Origin: Candidatus Saccharimonas sp.
GTDB taxonomy: Bacteria; Patescibacteriota; Saccharimonadia; Saccharimonadales; Saccharimonadaceae
NCBI GenBank assembly: GCA_022736555.1
Contig: DZCW01000001.1
Location: 62,001 to 126,000 of the forward strand
DNA length: 64,000 nt
Direction of reading: 5' to 3'
Shown here: in pieces, positions 23,309 through 31,428 of the stretch
Layout of the letters: every line of letters begins with the position of its first letter
How positions within the stretch are numbered: position 1 is the first letter of the stretch
The notes under the pieces: model-generated
The model's input: the letters and a program-made list of their open reading frames with translations, nothing else
Database searches by the model: none
Told to the model about the DNA's origin: nothing
Program-made: the position numbers and the translations under genes

Positions 23309-24622
23309 GTGTCCGCAACTAGCAATAAAGGCTACGTAGCGACAATATCCGAGCAAGCTCAGTTTGCCGATATGACATCAGTTCGTCGTCATCGCCCTGA
23401 CTACCTGGTTGTGTTATTTATGGGGCTTTTAATGCTCTTAGGGCTGATTGTGATGTATGCTATCGGGCCTCAACGAGCCAACGTGCTGAATAACGCCTAC
23501 GGTAGCAATTATGGTGATACTTATTTTTTTGTTAAGCAGTCGATTAGCTTGCTATTAGCTTTGCTGACGTTTATTGTTATGGCGTTTGTGCCTTATACCT
23601 CAATCACTAAACATGCTGGCAAGATGTTGTGGATTGCGTTAGGTGCCTGTGCTCTATTGGCTGTTTCTGGTTGGCTACATCTAGGAATTGCTCAGCAATC
23701 TCTGGGTGCAACACGGTGGTTTAATTTGGGTGCTTTCGGGAGTTTGCAGCCAGCCGAGATGTTAAAGTTCGCAATTCTAGTGTTTACGGCTGGTTTCTTA
23801 GGTGGCAAGGCTAGACAGGGTAAATTAAATGATATCCATGAAACGCTCATACCACTGGCTGTGATTACGGCTATCGCTATGTTATTTATCGTCGTAATCC
23901 AAAAGGATTTAGGTACGGGGGCATCGCTAGTTGGTATTATTATGTCGATGTTACTCGTGGGCGGTATCAATAAACGCAATGGTGGTCTTATTTTGGCTGC
24001 AATTGTAGTTATCGGGGCGATATTAATAGTTAGTGCGCCACATCGTGTTGATCGTATTATGACGTATCTTAGGGGTGATAATACCTCAACCAGTGACGAT
24101 AGTAGCTACCAGGTGGAACACGCCAAGCTAGCTATTGGCAGCGGTGGCCTGTTTGGGGTTGGTATAGGTAATAGTGTCCAAGCTACCGGTTATTTACCAG
24201 AGGCTATTAACGATTCAGTATTCGCGATTATGGGTGAGACTTTTGGTTTCGTGGGACTTATGACTATATTGGCGCTGTTCGTGTCGCTAATGATACGCCT
24301 GCTTAAGATTATGGATCATCTAGTTGATATTAGGTTAAAGTTATTAACGGCGGGCGTGTTTGGTTGGTTCGGCTCTCATGTTATTCTAAATGTAGCATCA
24401 ATGGTAGGCATTTTTCCGCTAACTGGTATTACTTTGCCGTTGCTCAGTTTTGGCGGAACTAGCATGCTATTTATTACTGCCGCACTTGGAATAATATTTC
24501 AACTGTCGCGCTATACCGTTCACTCATCAAAACTAAAGGAGGGAAGTTATGAAAATCTTAGTAGTCGGCGGGGGATCGGGCGGTCACGTTACGCCGGTCG
24601 TAGCGGTTCTACGCGAAATTAA
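23309..24622 (+). CDS. ftsW: Septal peptidoglycan polymerase FtsW (SEDS)
   Basis: SEDS glycosyltransferase that polymerises lipid II with FtsI. The 437-residue protein starts at GTG 23309, with GGAGG 11 nt upstream. Ten TM segments follow a cytoplasmic N-tail (TM1 from about 31). Family motifs include ARQGKLND, GTGASLVGIIMSMLLVGG, VEHAKLAIGSGGLFGVGIGNS and PLTGITLPLLSFGGTSML. The C-terminal 25 residues are Arg/Ser/Gly-rich and are encoded in the 74 nt shared with the start of murG. Confidence 0.93.
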   Translation: MSATSNKGYVATISEQAQFADMTSVRRHRPDYLVVLFMGLLMLLGLIVMYAIGPQRANVLNNAYGSNYGDTYFFVKQSISLLLALLTFIVMAFVPYTSITKHAGKMLWIALGACALLAVSGWLHLGIAQQSLGATRWFNLGAFGSLQPAEMLKFAILVFTAGFLGGKARQGKLNDIHETLIPLAVITAIAMLFIVVIQKDLGTGASLVGIIMSMLLVGGINKRNGGLILAAIVVIGAILIVSAPHRVDRIMTYLRGDNTSTSDDSSYQVEHAKLAIGSGGLFGVGIGNSVQATGYLPEAINDSVFAIMGETFGFVGLMTILALFVSLMIRLLKIMDHLVDIRLKLLTAGVFGWFGSHVILNVASMVGIFPLTGITLPLLSFGGTSMLFITAALGIIFQLSRYTVHSSKLKEGSYENLSSRRGIGRSRYAGRSGSTRN

Positions 24623-25700
24623 AAAAGCTCATCCCAGAGCTAATATACGATTCTGGTGTGATTATAAATTCACCGAACAAGCGCGTGAAATAATGGGGCA
24701 TTTTGATACAAGTATCCCCGTACAAGTGATAATTGCCGGAAAATTCCGTCGTTATTATCATCTATCGGTAATGCGCCAGTTGTTATGGCCCTCCCTAGTT
24801 CTACATAATATTTTTGACGGTTTTTTGGTCGGTATCGGCTTTTTCCAGAGTCTGGCAGAGTTAATTATTTGGCGGCCGAATGTCGTATTCACCAAGGGTG
24901 GCTATGTTTGCTTGCCAGTTGGTATTGCGGCACGCATATTACGTATCCCGCTAGTAATCCATGATTCTGATGCTCACCCAGGTTTAACTAATCTAATTCT
25001 AAGCAAATGGGCAACCAAGATTGCCACTGGTGCACCTCTGGAATATTATCCATATCCAGCTAGTAAAACTAGATACGTTGGTATTCCGATATCGTCTGAT
25101 TTTCACGAATTCACTAGTGATGAACGTCTAGCTGCCAGAGAGCAGTGGGGAATTAGCCAGGATCATCCATTGATCGTTGTAACTGGTGGTGGGCTAGGGG
25201 CTCAGCGCATAAATGATACAGTGGCCCTAGAGCTCGACGATCTGTTAAAGCTAGGCTCGTTAGTGTTAATATCTGGAACTGGGCAATATGACGAGTTGCG
25301 ATCTATAACTCCGCCAAATAATGACAGATTCCAGCTTCATTCATTTATATCCAAGGATATGGCTACACTGCTAGGGGCCGCCGATGTGGTTGTAGCTAGG
25401 GCTGGTGCTACAACTATCTTAGAATTAGCGGCGCTAGCTAGGCCGACTATATTAGTACCTAATGCTAAACTAACTGGTGGCCATCAATTAAAGAATGCGG
25501 CGGTTTATCAAAAGGCTAATGCCGCTGTTGTAATAAATGAGGAAGAAATGATAAACGATCCTCAAATACTATTGTCGGCGATTAAGAGTGTACTGTCGAA
25601 CCCTGATGAATCAGATAAAATGGCACAATTATTCGCAAAATTTACTCGTCCTGATGCTGCGCGCGATGTTGCTGATATGATCATTTCTAGCGCTAAATAG
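24549..25700 (+). CDS. murG: UDP-GlcNAc transferase MurG (lipid II synthesis)
   Basis: Adds GlcNAc to lipid I on the inner face of the membrane. The 383-residue GT28/GT-B protein has the exact MurG start MKILVVGGGSGGHVTPVVAV, KGGYVCLPVGIAARILRIP, HDSDAHPGLTNLIL, TGGGLGAQRIND and the acceptor/donor region RAGATTILELAALARPTILVP. The start is secure: AAAGGAGG lies 6 nt before the ATG, although it falls 74 nt inside ftsW. Slightly longer than the usual 355-365. Confidence 0.95.
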   Translation: MKILVVGGGSGGHVTPVVAVLREIKKAHPRANIRFWCDYKFTEQAREIMGHFDTSIPVQVIIAGKFRRYYHLSVMRQLLWPSLVLHNIFDGFLVGIGFFQSLAELIIWRPNVVFTKGGYVCLPVGIAARILRIPLVIHDSDAHPGLTNLILSKWATKIATGAPLEYYPYPASKTRYVGIPISSDFHEFTSDERLAAREQWGISQDHPLIVVTGGGLGAQRINDTVALELDDLLKLGSLVLISGTGQYDELRSITPPNNDRFQLHSFISKDMATLLGAADVVVARAGATTILELAALARPTILVPNAKLTGGHQLKNAAVYQKANAAVVINEEEMINDPQILLSAIKSVLSNPDESDKMAQLFAKFTRPDAARDVADMIISSAK

Positions 25701-25702
25701 AC

Positions 25703-25708
25703 TATAAT
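25703..25708 (+). promoter_or_regulatory. -10 box of the ftsQ-like gene
   Basis: TATAAT just after the murG stop, 13 nt before the ATG at 25722; gives ftsQ its own promoter. Confidence 0.5.
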
Positions 25709-25721
25709 AAACATTATCAAT

Positions 25722-26669
25722 ATGAGTCTGTTTAATTTTAGCAAGAAACAACCTAATATTCCCAAACGTAGGTTATCTGGGGATGTGTCGCGTATGCGTA
25801 TGCCATCTGCTACTCCGTCGGGCGTGTTTAGGCGTAATCGTACGCTCACCGGTACTACCTCTAACCACTTAGATAGTGTCAGTGCTAAATCTGATCTAGA
25901 ATCGACCAGAACTCGTGTCCATCATTTAACGATTCAACGTCGCAAGATCGGTAGTATCTTTTCTATGATATTACTGGCCAGTATCCTCATTTGGACTTTG
26001 GTTAATAATTTTACCGCTACGGCCGTAGTAAGTGTATCTGATACCAATATATCTAGACATGTTAACGCATCAACTTATGAAAAGGTTATCCAAGATTATC
26101 TAGATGGGAACCCCATTAGTCGATTGTCTTTTTTAATTGATCAAGTGTCACTTACTACTTATGTAACGAGTAAATTGCCTGAGGTCAAGAATATAGTTAC
26201 AAGGGGCTCTGCTGGTGTTGGTGCGACTAATTTTGTTATCACTATGCGAACACCGGTGGCTGGCTGGAAATTAAATGATAAACAATACTATGTCGACTCA
26301 GAAGGTATGCCGTTCGAACAAAATTATTTTTCTGCGCCGTCTGTTCAAATAGTGGACGACAGTGGTATATCACTTCAAGCCGGCACAACGGCTATCGCTA
26401 GCAAGCGATTCCTTAGTTTTGTAGGTCGGGTTGTATCCCTATCAAAAGCTAATGGATACACTGTTATTCAGGCGATTTTGCCATCTGGTACGACTCGTGG
26501 ACTAGAGGTGAAGCTAAAAGAGAGCAGCTCTCTGGTTAAATTATCAATTGATCGACCAGCAGGGGAGCAGGTAGAGGATATGGCTAGGGCAATACGGTAT
26601 TTTGCTAGTCATAGTCAATCTCCGCAGTATATAGATATACGTGTCAGCGGTAAAGCTTTTTATCGTTAA
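25722..26669 (+). CDS. ftsQ: FtsQ/DivIB-like division protein
   Basis: Bitopic divisome scaffold. The 315-residue protein has a long basic cytoplasmic tail (1-80), one TM (about 84-106) and an extracytoplasmic part. That part has a POTRA-like region (VVSVSDTNISRHVN to about 185) and a beta domain with AGWKLNDKQYYVDSEGMPFEQNY, the usual FtsQ phrase. It has its own -10 box 13 nt upstream. It ends the dcw cluster: no ftsA or ftsZ follows, only a long gap. Confidence 0.82.
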   Translation: MSLFNFSKKQPNIPKRRLSGDVSRMRMPSATPSGVFRRNRTLTGTTSNHLDSVSAKSDLESTRTRVHHLTIQRRKIGSIFSMILLASILIWTLVNNFTATAVVSVSDTNISRHVNASTYEKVIQDYLDGNPISRLSFLIDQVSLTTYVTSKLPEVKNIVTRGSAGVGATNFVITMRTPVAGWKLNDKQYYVDSEGMPFEQNYFSAPSVQIVDDSGISLQAGTTAIASKRFLSFVGRVVSLSKANGYTVIQAILPSGTTRGLEVKLKESSSLVKLSIDRPAGEQVEDMARAIRYFASHSQSPQYIDIRVSGKAFYR

Positions 26670-26710
26670 CTATGCGATAGAATAGGGCTACACCCTGCTA
26701 CGTTTATGGT

Positions 26711-26727
26711 GTTCTATATTTGTTCTA
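26711..26727 (+). repeat. Direct repeat copy 1 (17 bp)
   Basis: GTTCTATATTTGTTCTA, matching 16 of 17 bases with the copy at 27345-27361. The pair brackets about 620 bp of the gene-poor region. Confidence 0.5.
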
Positions 26728-27344
26728 GTTTTTATTATTTATGCAATTATTCAAAAAAGTATATTTTAATACAAAAATACAAAAAAGCAAATATGCGGAG
26801 TAGGGTGAGGATGGTGTAGTGCTTCTTGTAGAATAAAACGTTTCTGTGGAAAACTCTGATAATGGCCGACTGTTAGTGTAATATAAACAATAGTATGGGC
26901 TTTATGACATACCTACGTTGTTATGCAGTGTGATTAGTATAATACAAATCACAAAGACACCGACATAGTAACAAACGCGTAGGTCAATATATACCCATCC
27001 CCCTATTTTAGGGGGTATCATCACTTGTAGGCTCGGTGATAAGGTATTACTAGTCGTCTATTCAATATATAGTCAATGTCGTAAAAGATATATTGTGCGA
27101 CGTTAAGTCTATGTATGAAACACGACTAACGATGAGTCTGCCTTTTGTTGGTTTGTTGGCTGATCGTTCTGCCGCTGTCCTATTCATGCGTTACTACTGC
27201 CGGCATTTATATTGCGATTGTTTTTATAGTTAAATTTCCTGGTCGTTTTTTTGGATTTATAAATAATCTAAAATATTGGCACTTAGGTTTAACCCATGAT
27301 AGTTTACGTAAGTTTCAATTCATGCTTTTGTCGATATAATTGAT

Positions 27345-27361
27345 GTTCCATATTTGTTCTA
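27345..27361 (+). repeat. Direct repeat copy 2 (17 bp)
   Basis: GTTCCATATTTGTTCTA, one mismatch to the copy at 26711-26727. Confidence 0.5.
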
Positions 27362-27435
27362 TACACGACATTGTTATGAAACAGTATGTTTTAGTAAAAC
27401 TACCATGTAGCGGTTGATTAGCTTATATTTATTTA

Positions 27436-27466
27436 ACAGTAGGGTAAACTCACCTACCCTATCTGT
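27436..27466 (-). terminator. Hairpin downstream of the TraG-like gene
   Basis: On the minus strand ACAG-A-TAGGGT pairs with ACCCTA-CTGT (one bulge), about 30 nt after the stop of the minus-strand gene. The following sequence is AU-rich but has no solid U-run. Confidence 0.5.
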
Positions 27467-27493
27467 AGATATAGTGATCTGAAACTAAGAATA

Positions 27494-30178
27494 CTAGTGT
27501 CTAATCTGTAATTCACCGTCTGGTGACGTGGGTGCTGATGTAGGCGTAGTGGTCTTTTTCTTGCGGGTACGGTTTCGTTTGCGCTTAGGCTTTACGTCCG
27601 AATCGTTCGGCTCGGTAGCGATTACGGGGCTAATAGGGGTTGTCTGCTGCCCTACTGGAGCTGTATTATTAGCGTTACCGACCGGCTGGATGCCTGTAGG
27701 CCATTTCATAGGCTTTGGCTGCGTTTGTTGGGCTGGCGGACGGTTATTACCGCTTTGTTGAGTGTTAGGGCTACTCATCAGCCCTATAGTTGCGGCTATC
27801 TCTCGTTCGACTTCTTCGCGGCTACGGCTGTAATTGCGACGGGTATTCTCGATTATAAGACCGGCATTATCAGTCTGGGGTTTTGGTAAGGTTAGAGTAG
27901 TAGCATTAAAGGCTGGGGCTTTCTCGCCCTTTATTACCATATTGATGATGAAATTACGATTATGCATTTGCAGCAGATCATTAGGCTCGAACTGAGGTTC
28001 GAACTGCTTGGCGAGGATTGGTGCATCATCAGCCGACACGCGGAATGAAATCATAGTGCCGACATTACCGAACACCGCATCGCGCACGTTTTCACTCATC
28101 TGACTGATGTATTGATTGGCGACAGTTAGATTCAACCCGTATTTACGAGCTTCGGATAGAATAGTAGCAAATGAATCAGTTGCAAAGTTTTGGAACTCAT
28201 CGACATACAGATAGAACGGACGTCGATCCTCGACTCGTTCAATATCGCTACGACTCATCGAAGCTAATTGGATTTTAGTTACTAGAAACGCACCTAGGAT
28301 GGCGGCATTATCCTCACCTATTAGACCTTTTGATAAATTGACGATTAATATCTTGCCTTCGTCCATTATCTTGCGGATATTAAAGGTCGATTTAGGTTGC
28401 CCGATGATATTTCGGATGATTGGGTTGGCGGTAAAGGCTCCAACCTTATTTAAGACCGGGGATATGGCTTCGGCAACGAACTTATCGTTCCAGCTGACGA
28501 ATTCGATTCTCCAAAAGTTCAAGACGACCGTATCTTTGCAATATTCGAGTGTTTCTTTACGGAAGTTCTTGTCGGTCAACATCCTAGCGATATCGAGCAT
28601 AGTGGTTTCTGGTCGGTCTAATAACGCCAAGATTGTATAGCGCAATATATATTCGAGACGTGGTCCCCATGATTCACCAAACATACGTTTTAAGACACCG
28701 ATAACTTCTGAACTGATATTTGGTTTCATGTGACGGTTTTGATCGGTAATCTCAAGTGGATTGAAACCGATCGGAAAAGCCGTATCGGCTGGATTAAAAT
28801 AAACAACGTCATCCAAGCGGCTACCTGGTATAAAGCGCATATTGTCGATAGCAAAATCTCCGTGCGGGTCAATTATGGCATAGCCGTGACCATGGAATAT
28901 GTCACTAAGAGCCAATAGAGCTAACGTACCGCTCTTACCTGCGCCAGTCTGTCCGATAATATAAACGTGCCTAGAACGATCAGAACGAAGCATCCCGAAC
29001 TGGTGATTAACTCCACGAAAACTGGTCATGCCAAATGCGCTGATGTTTTCATCGATGGCTGGGTTACCGGTGATTATTGGTAACTTAGATGGCGGTTCGG
29101 CGGTTTTGCTGCTAGCCCAGACGACATTAGGAGTTTCGACGTTAGTGTGTGGCAAGTGAAAAACGCTGGCTAACTCTTCGATATTCAATATAAAGCCTTC
29201 GTCGCTGAAATCTCGCATATGGTAGCGATTCAAATCTTCTTTTTTGAAACTAGTGTTAGATATCTTGAAACCGTTTAGATTAGTACTATTAAATTGTTTA
29301 AAAGTACCGACAATAGCCTGCATACGCAAATGAGCGTTAGTTGTGCTATCACCTAGATAAACTAGACGTATTTTGACCTTATAGCCCAGTTTAGTGGCCT
29401 TTTTCTCGGCTTCGGAAACTCGAGTTCTGTCACGTTCAGATAGCTCCTTGGGGGCGTTACTGCCCTTGTTGGCCTCTGGTGGGCGCCAAAGTGCACCTAA
29501 AAATTCAGCTGCCCAAGCTATACCTGGGGTTGATTTACCCTTTTTAATACCCTTAGCCCACTGTTCAGAGTCTTTGTGCCAGTTGTCTTCGATTGGGCGG
29601 GCTAGGATTTGTATCCAAACTTCTTCGCTAGTAAACTCTAATTTAGCCAAGGCTCCGGTAATACCAGCCAGTGGGTCGACTTCGAAATTTTGAAAAGTTT
29701 TAATCGGTAGCATTTCACTAGTTGTTAGTGTTATTTCCGAGGAATAAGCTACACTATGGTCGTCTTCGTGTACGGTGTAATCTTCGTCTGCTTTGCGTAT
29801 TTGAACACTCGGATATTGGGAATAGATCTGTCCTTCGACAAAACTTCTGAGTGCTCTAGGTACCCAAGCGTAGAAACGGATCTGTCCATTGATTGAGGCT
29901 ATCTCGAAACCGAGGTGTTCTTGAAAGCCGTTATTTATTTTAAGTTCATTCTTGTCGCGCAAAATACCATGGAGGCTAGCAAAAAGCTGTTCAGCTGCTA
30001 ACTCACTCTTGTCGTTGGCTTTTGGAATCTCGAGGATTAACAGATCACTCTCTATGTCTACGGGGTGGAGCGCTGCTCGTTTATAATTGCGCCAGGTTAG
30101 GTATGATAAAATCAACACAATTAGTATCCATACATACCACTGTAATAATAAATCTATAATTGTTGATAGTAAGCCCAT
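27494..30178 (-). CDS. VirD4/TraG-type membrane ATPase (type IV secretion coupling-protein-like)
   Basis: The 894-residue protein has one N-terminal TM (about 7-29) and a large N-terminal domain (40-390) of unknown fold. A P-loop motor follows: Walker A GQTGAGKS (409-416), IIDPHGDF, Walker B FYLYVDEFQNF (655-665) and the sensor region TVANQYISQM. These are features of TraG/TraD/VirD4 and HerA-FtsK ATPases that pump DNA or protein. The C-terminal 130 residues are Pro/Gln/Asn-rich with a Lys/Arg cluster (KPKRKRNRTRKKK) and look disordered. No VirB4, relaxase or channel genes are adjacent. AAGGG precedes the ATG. It lies 44 nt after the sigma4/HARE gene, so both are probably co-transcribed. Confidence 0.8.
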   Translation of the reverse strand: MGLLSTIIDLLLQWYVWILIVLILSYLTWRNYKRAALHPVDIESDLLILEIPKANDKSELAAEQLFASLHGILRDKNELKINNGFQEHLGFEIASINGQIRFYAWVPRALRSFVEGQIYSQYPSVQIRKADEDYTVHEDDHSVAYSSEITLTTSEMLPIKTFQNFEVDPLAGITGALAKLEFTSEEVWIQILARPIEDNWHKDSEQWAKGIKKGKSTPGIAWAAEFLGALWRPPEANKGSNAPKELSERDRTRVSEAEKKATKLGYKVKIRLVYLGDSTTNAHLRMQAIVGTFKQFNSTNLNGFKISNTSFKKEDLNRYHMRDFSDEGFILNIEELASVFHLPHTNVETPNVVWASSKTAEPPSKLPIITGNPAIDENISAFGMTSFRGVNHQFGMLRSDRSRHVYIIGQTGAGKSGTLALLALSDIFHGHGYAIIDPHGDFAIDNMRFIPGSRLDDVVYFNPADTAFPIGFNPLEITDQNRHMKPNISSEVIGVLKRMFGESWGPRLEYILRYTILALLDRPETTMLDIARMLTDKNFRKETLEYCKDTVVLNFWRIEFVSWNDKFVAEAISPVLNKVGAFTANPIIRNIIGQPKSTFNIRKIMDEGKILIVNLSKGLIGEDNAAILGAFLVTKIQLASMSRSDIERVEDRRPFYLYVDEFQNFATDSFATILSEARKYGLNLTVANQYISQMSENVRDAVFGNVGTMISFRVSADDAPILAKQFEPQFEPNDLLQMHNRNFIINMVIKGEKAPAFNATTLTLPKPQTDNAGLIIENTRRNYSRSREEVEREIAATIGLMSSPNTQQSGNNRPPAQQTQPKPMKWPTGIQPVGNANNTAPVGQQTTPISPVIATEPNDSDVKPKRKRNRTRKKKTTTPTSAPTSPDGELQIRH

Positions 30179-30222
30179 GTTACCCTTTTATTGTCTCACC
30201 AGAGATGCGCCTTGGCAATGTA

Positions 30223-31278
30223 TTAGTTTGTTTTTGAATCAAATGCGTAAGTTGCTTTGGCAACACGTTTGAATTGAGATTTGTTTTGTAGGTTCAGTAA
30301 AATAGTCGTTTCTTTGACTTGGCGACTCTTGAGAACGCGTTTGACGATCTCGTCGCGATGAAGTGGGATTGGCGATTCCTGTAATACACTAGCGATAATA
30401 TCCGATACTGTTCCTCGGCTAAAACCCCAGCTGCTAAGGGCGTAAATACCACGACCGATCAATACAAAACGTGAATCTTTGATAAGTTCGTTGTGAATTG
30501 CCTGAGTTGTGACGTTTTTACGTTTAAAGCTACTACCTTTGATCGATTTGGCGATTTCGGAAAAATGCATAGGTTTGCCGTTTTCGTTAAGAATCACATA
30601 GATTTTGTCACGAATATTCTTTGGATTAACGGTCGGCCATTTTACTAGACCCCAGTTATCGTTCAGGTGAGCTAATAATTTCGAAACACTAGCTAAGGCA
30701 CGAACATGATTTGGATGTTCGTATGATAACTGGTTATGTAATTCCTCGATGGTTAGTGGCTCACCGTGTTTTTTGATAGTCGATACGATCGTGTCGACTT
30801 CTTGGCGAACTTTCTTTTCATCACCGTATTCACTAATGCCAACACTATTGAAGTAGTTGTCGTTTTGTTCAATAACAGTTAGGCCTGGGGCCAGATTGGC
30901 AATAAAAGATATGCGAGCTCTATCTAATTGGCTGCTGGGTTCCCCTAGTAGGCGGTTAGCTAGATCTTGGACACGAGCAATACGACCCATTTCTGATAAT
31001 TCACGAATAATGGTTTTTTCTAGGCTGTTGATTATTTCTACTTTGCCGTTTTCGGTTGCGGCTTTGAGTTTTGTCAGGATAGCCTTTTCTAGCTGTCGCA
31101 CGCGTTCGCGAGTTATGCCTAGTAATTCACCAATCTGCTCTAGTGTTTCGCGGCGGTCATATAGGCCAAAGCGACGTGTAATAATCTCACGTTCACGCTC
31201 TTGATCAATAAGGGTTAATATGTCATTTATACCAGCCTGGAGGTTGATGGTTTGTTCGGTTTCGGTCATGTGATTCAT
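30223..31278 (-). CDS. Sigma region 4 + HARE-HTH regulator (RpoE-delta-like)
   Basis: The 351-residue protein starts with an almost canonical sigma-70 region 4 (about 25-72: ITRRFGLYDRRETLEQIGEL with GITRERVRQLE). Sigma regions 1-3 are absent. The rest contains two to three winged-helix units of the HB1/HARE-HTH type found in the RNA polymerase delta subunit: EPLTIEELHNQL (about 172), KPMHFSEIAKSIKG (about 233) and SPIPLHRDEIVKRV (about 301). It therefore probably contacts RNA polymerase or -35 DNA without being a complete sigma factor (inference). The promoter is a perfect TTGACA-N17-TATAAT. An alternative start lies three codons downstream. Confidence 0.75.
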   Translation of the reverse strand: MNHMTETEQTINLQAGINDILTLIDQEREREIITRRFGLYDRRETLEQIGELLGITRERVRQLEKAILTKLKAATENGKVEIINSLEKTIIRELSEMGRIARVQDLANRLLGEPSSQLDRARISFIANLAPGLTVIEQNDNYFNSVGISEYGDEKKVRQEVDTIVSTIKKHGEPLTIEELHNQLSYEHPNHVRALASVSKLLAHLNDNWGLVKWPTVNPKNIRDKIYVILNENGKPMHFSEIAKSIKGSSFKRKNVTTQAIHNELIKDSRFVLIGRGIYALSSWGFSRGTVSDIIASVLQESPIPLHRDEIVKRVLKSRQVKETTILLNLQNKSQFKRVAKATYAFDSKTN

Positions 31279-31332
31279 AGCTCCAATCTTGTTCTATCCA
31301 GTTTTCAAATAGTTTTTATAGATCTATGTTGA

Positions 31333-31361
31333 ATTATAAAATATAATCTTTATAATGTCAA
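31333..31361 (-). promoter_or_regulatory. Perfect consensus sigma-70 promoter
   Basis: On the minus strand TTGACA (31356-31361), a 17-nt spacer and TATAAT (31333-31338). The leader is about 45-50 nt and contains a sequence resembling the rRNA BoxA region (31291-31310). Confidence 0.85.
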
Positions 31362-31428
31362 GCAATTTATTTACTTAACTCATTATAGCATGAAATAGAC
31401 ATGTCATGTAAATAATGATGTGGGACGT

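Larger units (their letters stand above)
26670..27493. other. 824-bp region without a convincing gene; possible untranslated RNA
   Basis: No frame here has family resemblance or a good ribosome site. It contains TATAAT at 26938-26943, hairpins GTATG/CATAC (26893-26912), CCCCCTA/TAGGGGG (26999-27015), ATCAC/GTGAT (27020-27040) and CAATATAT/ATATATTG (27063-27096), plus a 17-bp direct repeat near both ends. The density of hairpins after the TATAAT suggests a plus-strand RNA of about 150-200 nt, but I cannot assign it to a family. Confidence 0.4.

Noticed and set aside
27145-27339. Hydrophobic 64-codon open frame in the 824-bp gap
   Set aside because: TTG start without ribosome site, AT-driven hydrophobicity and no recognisable family.
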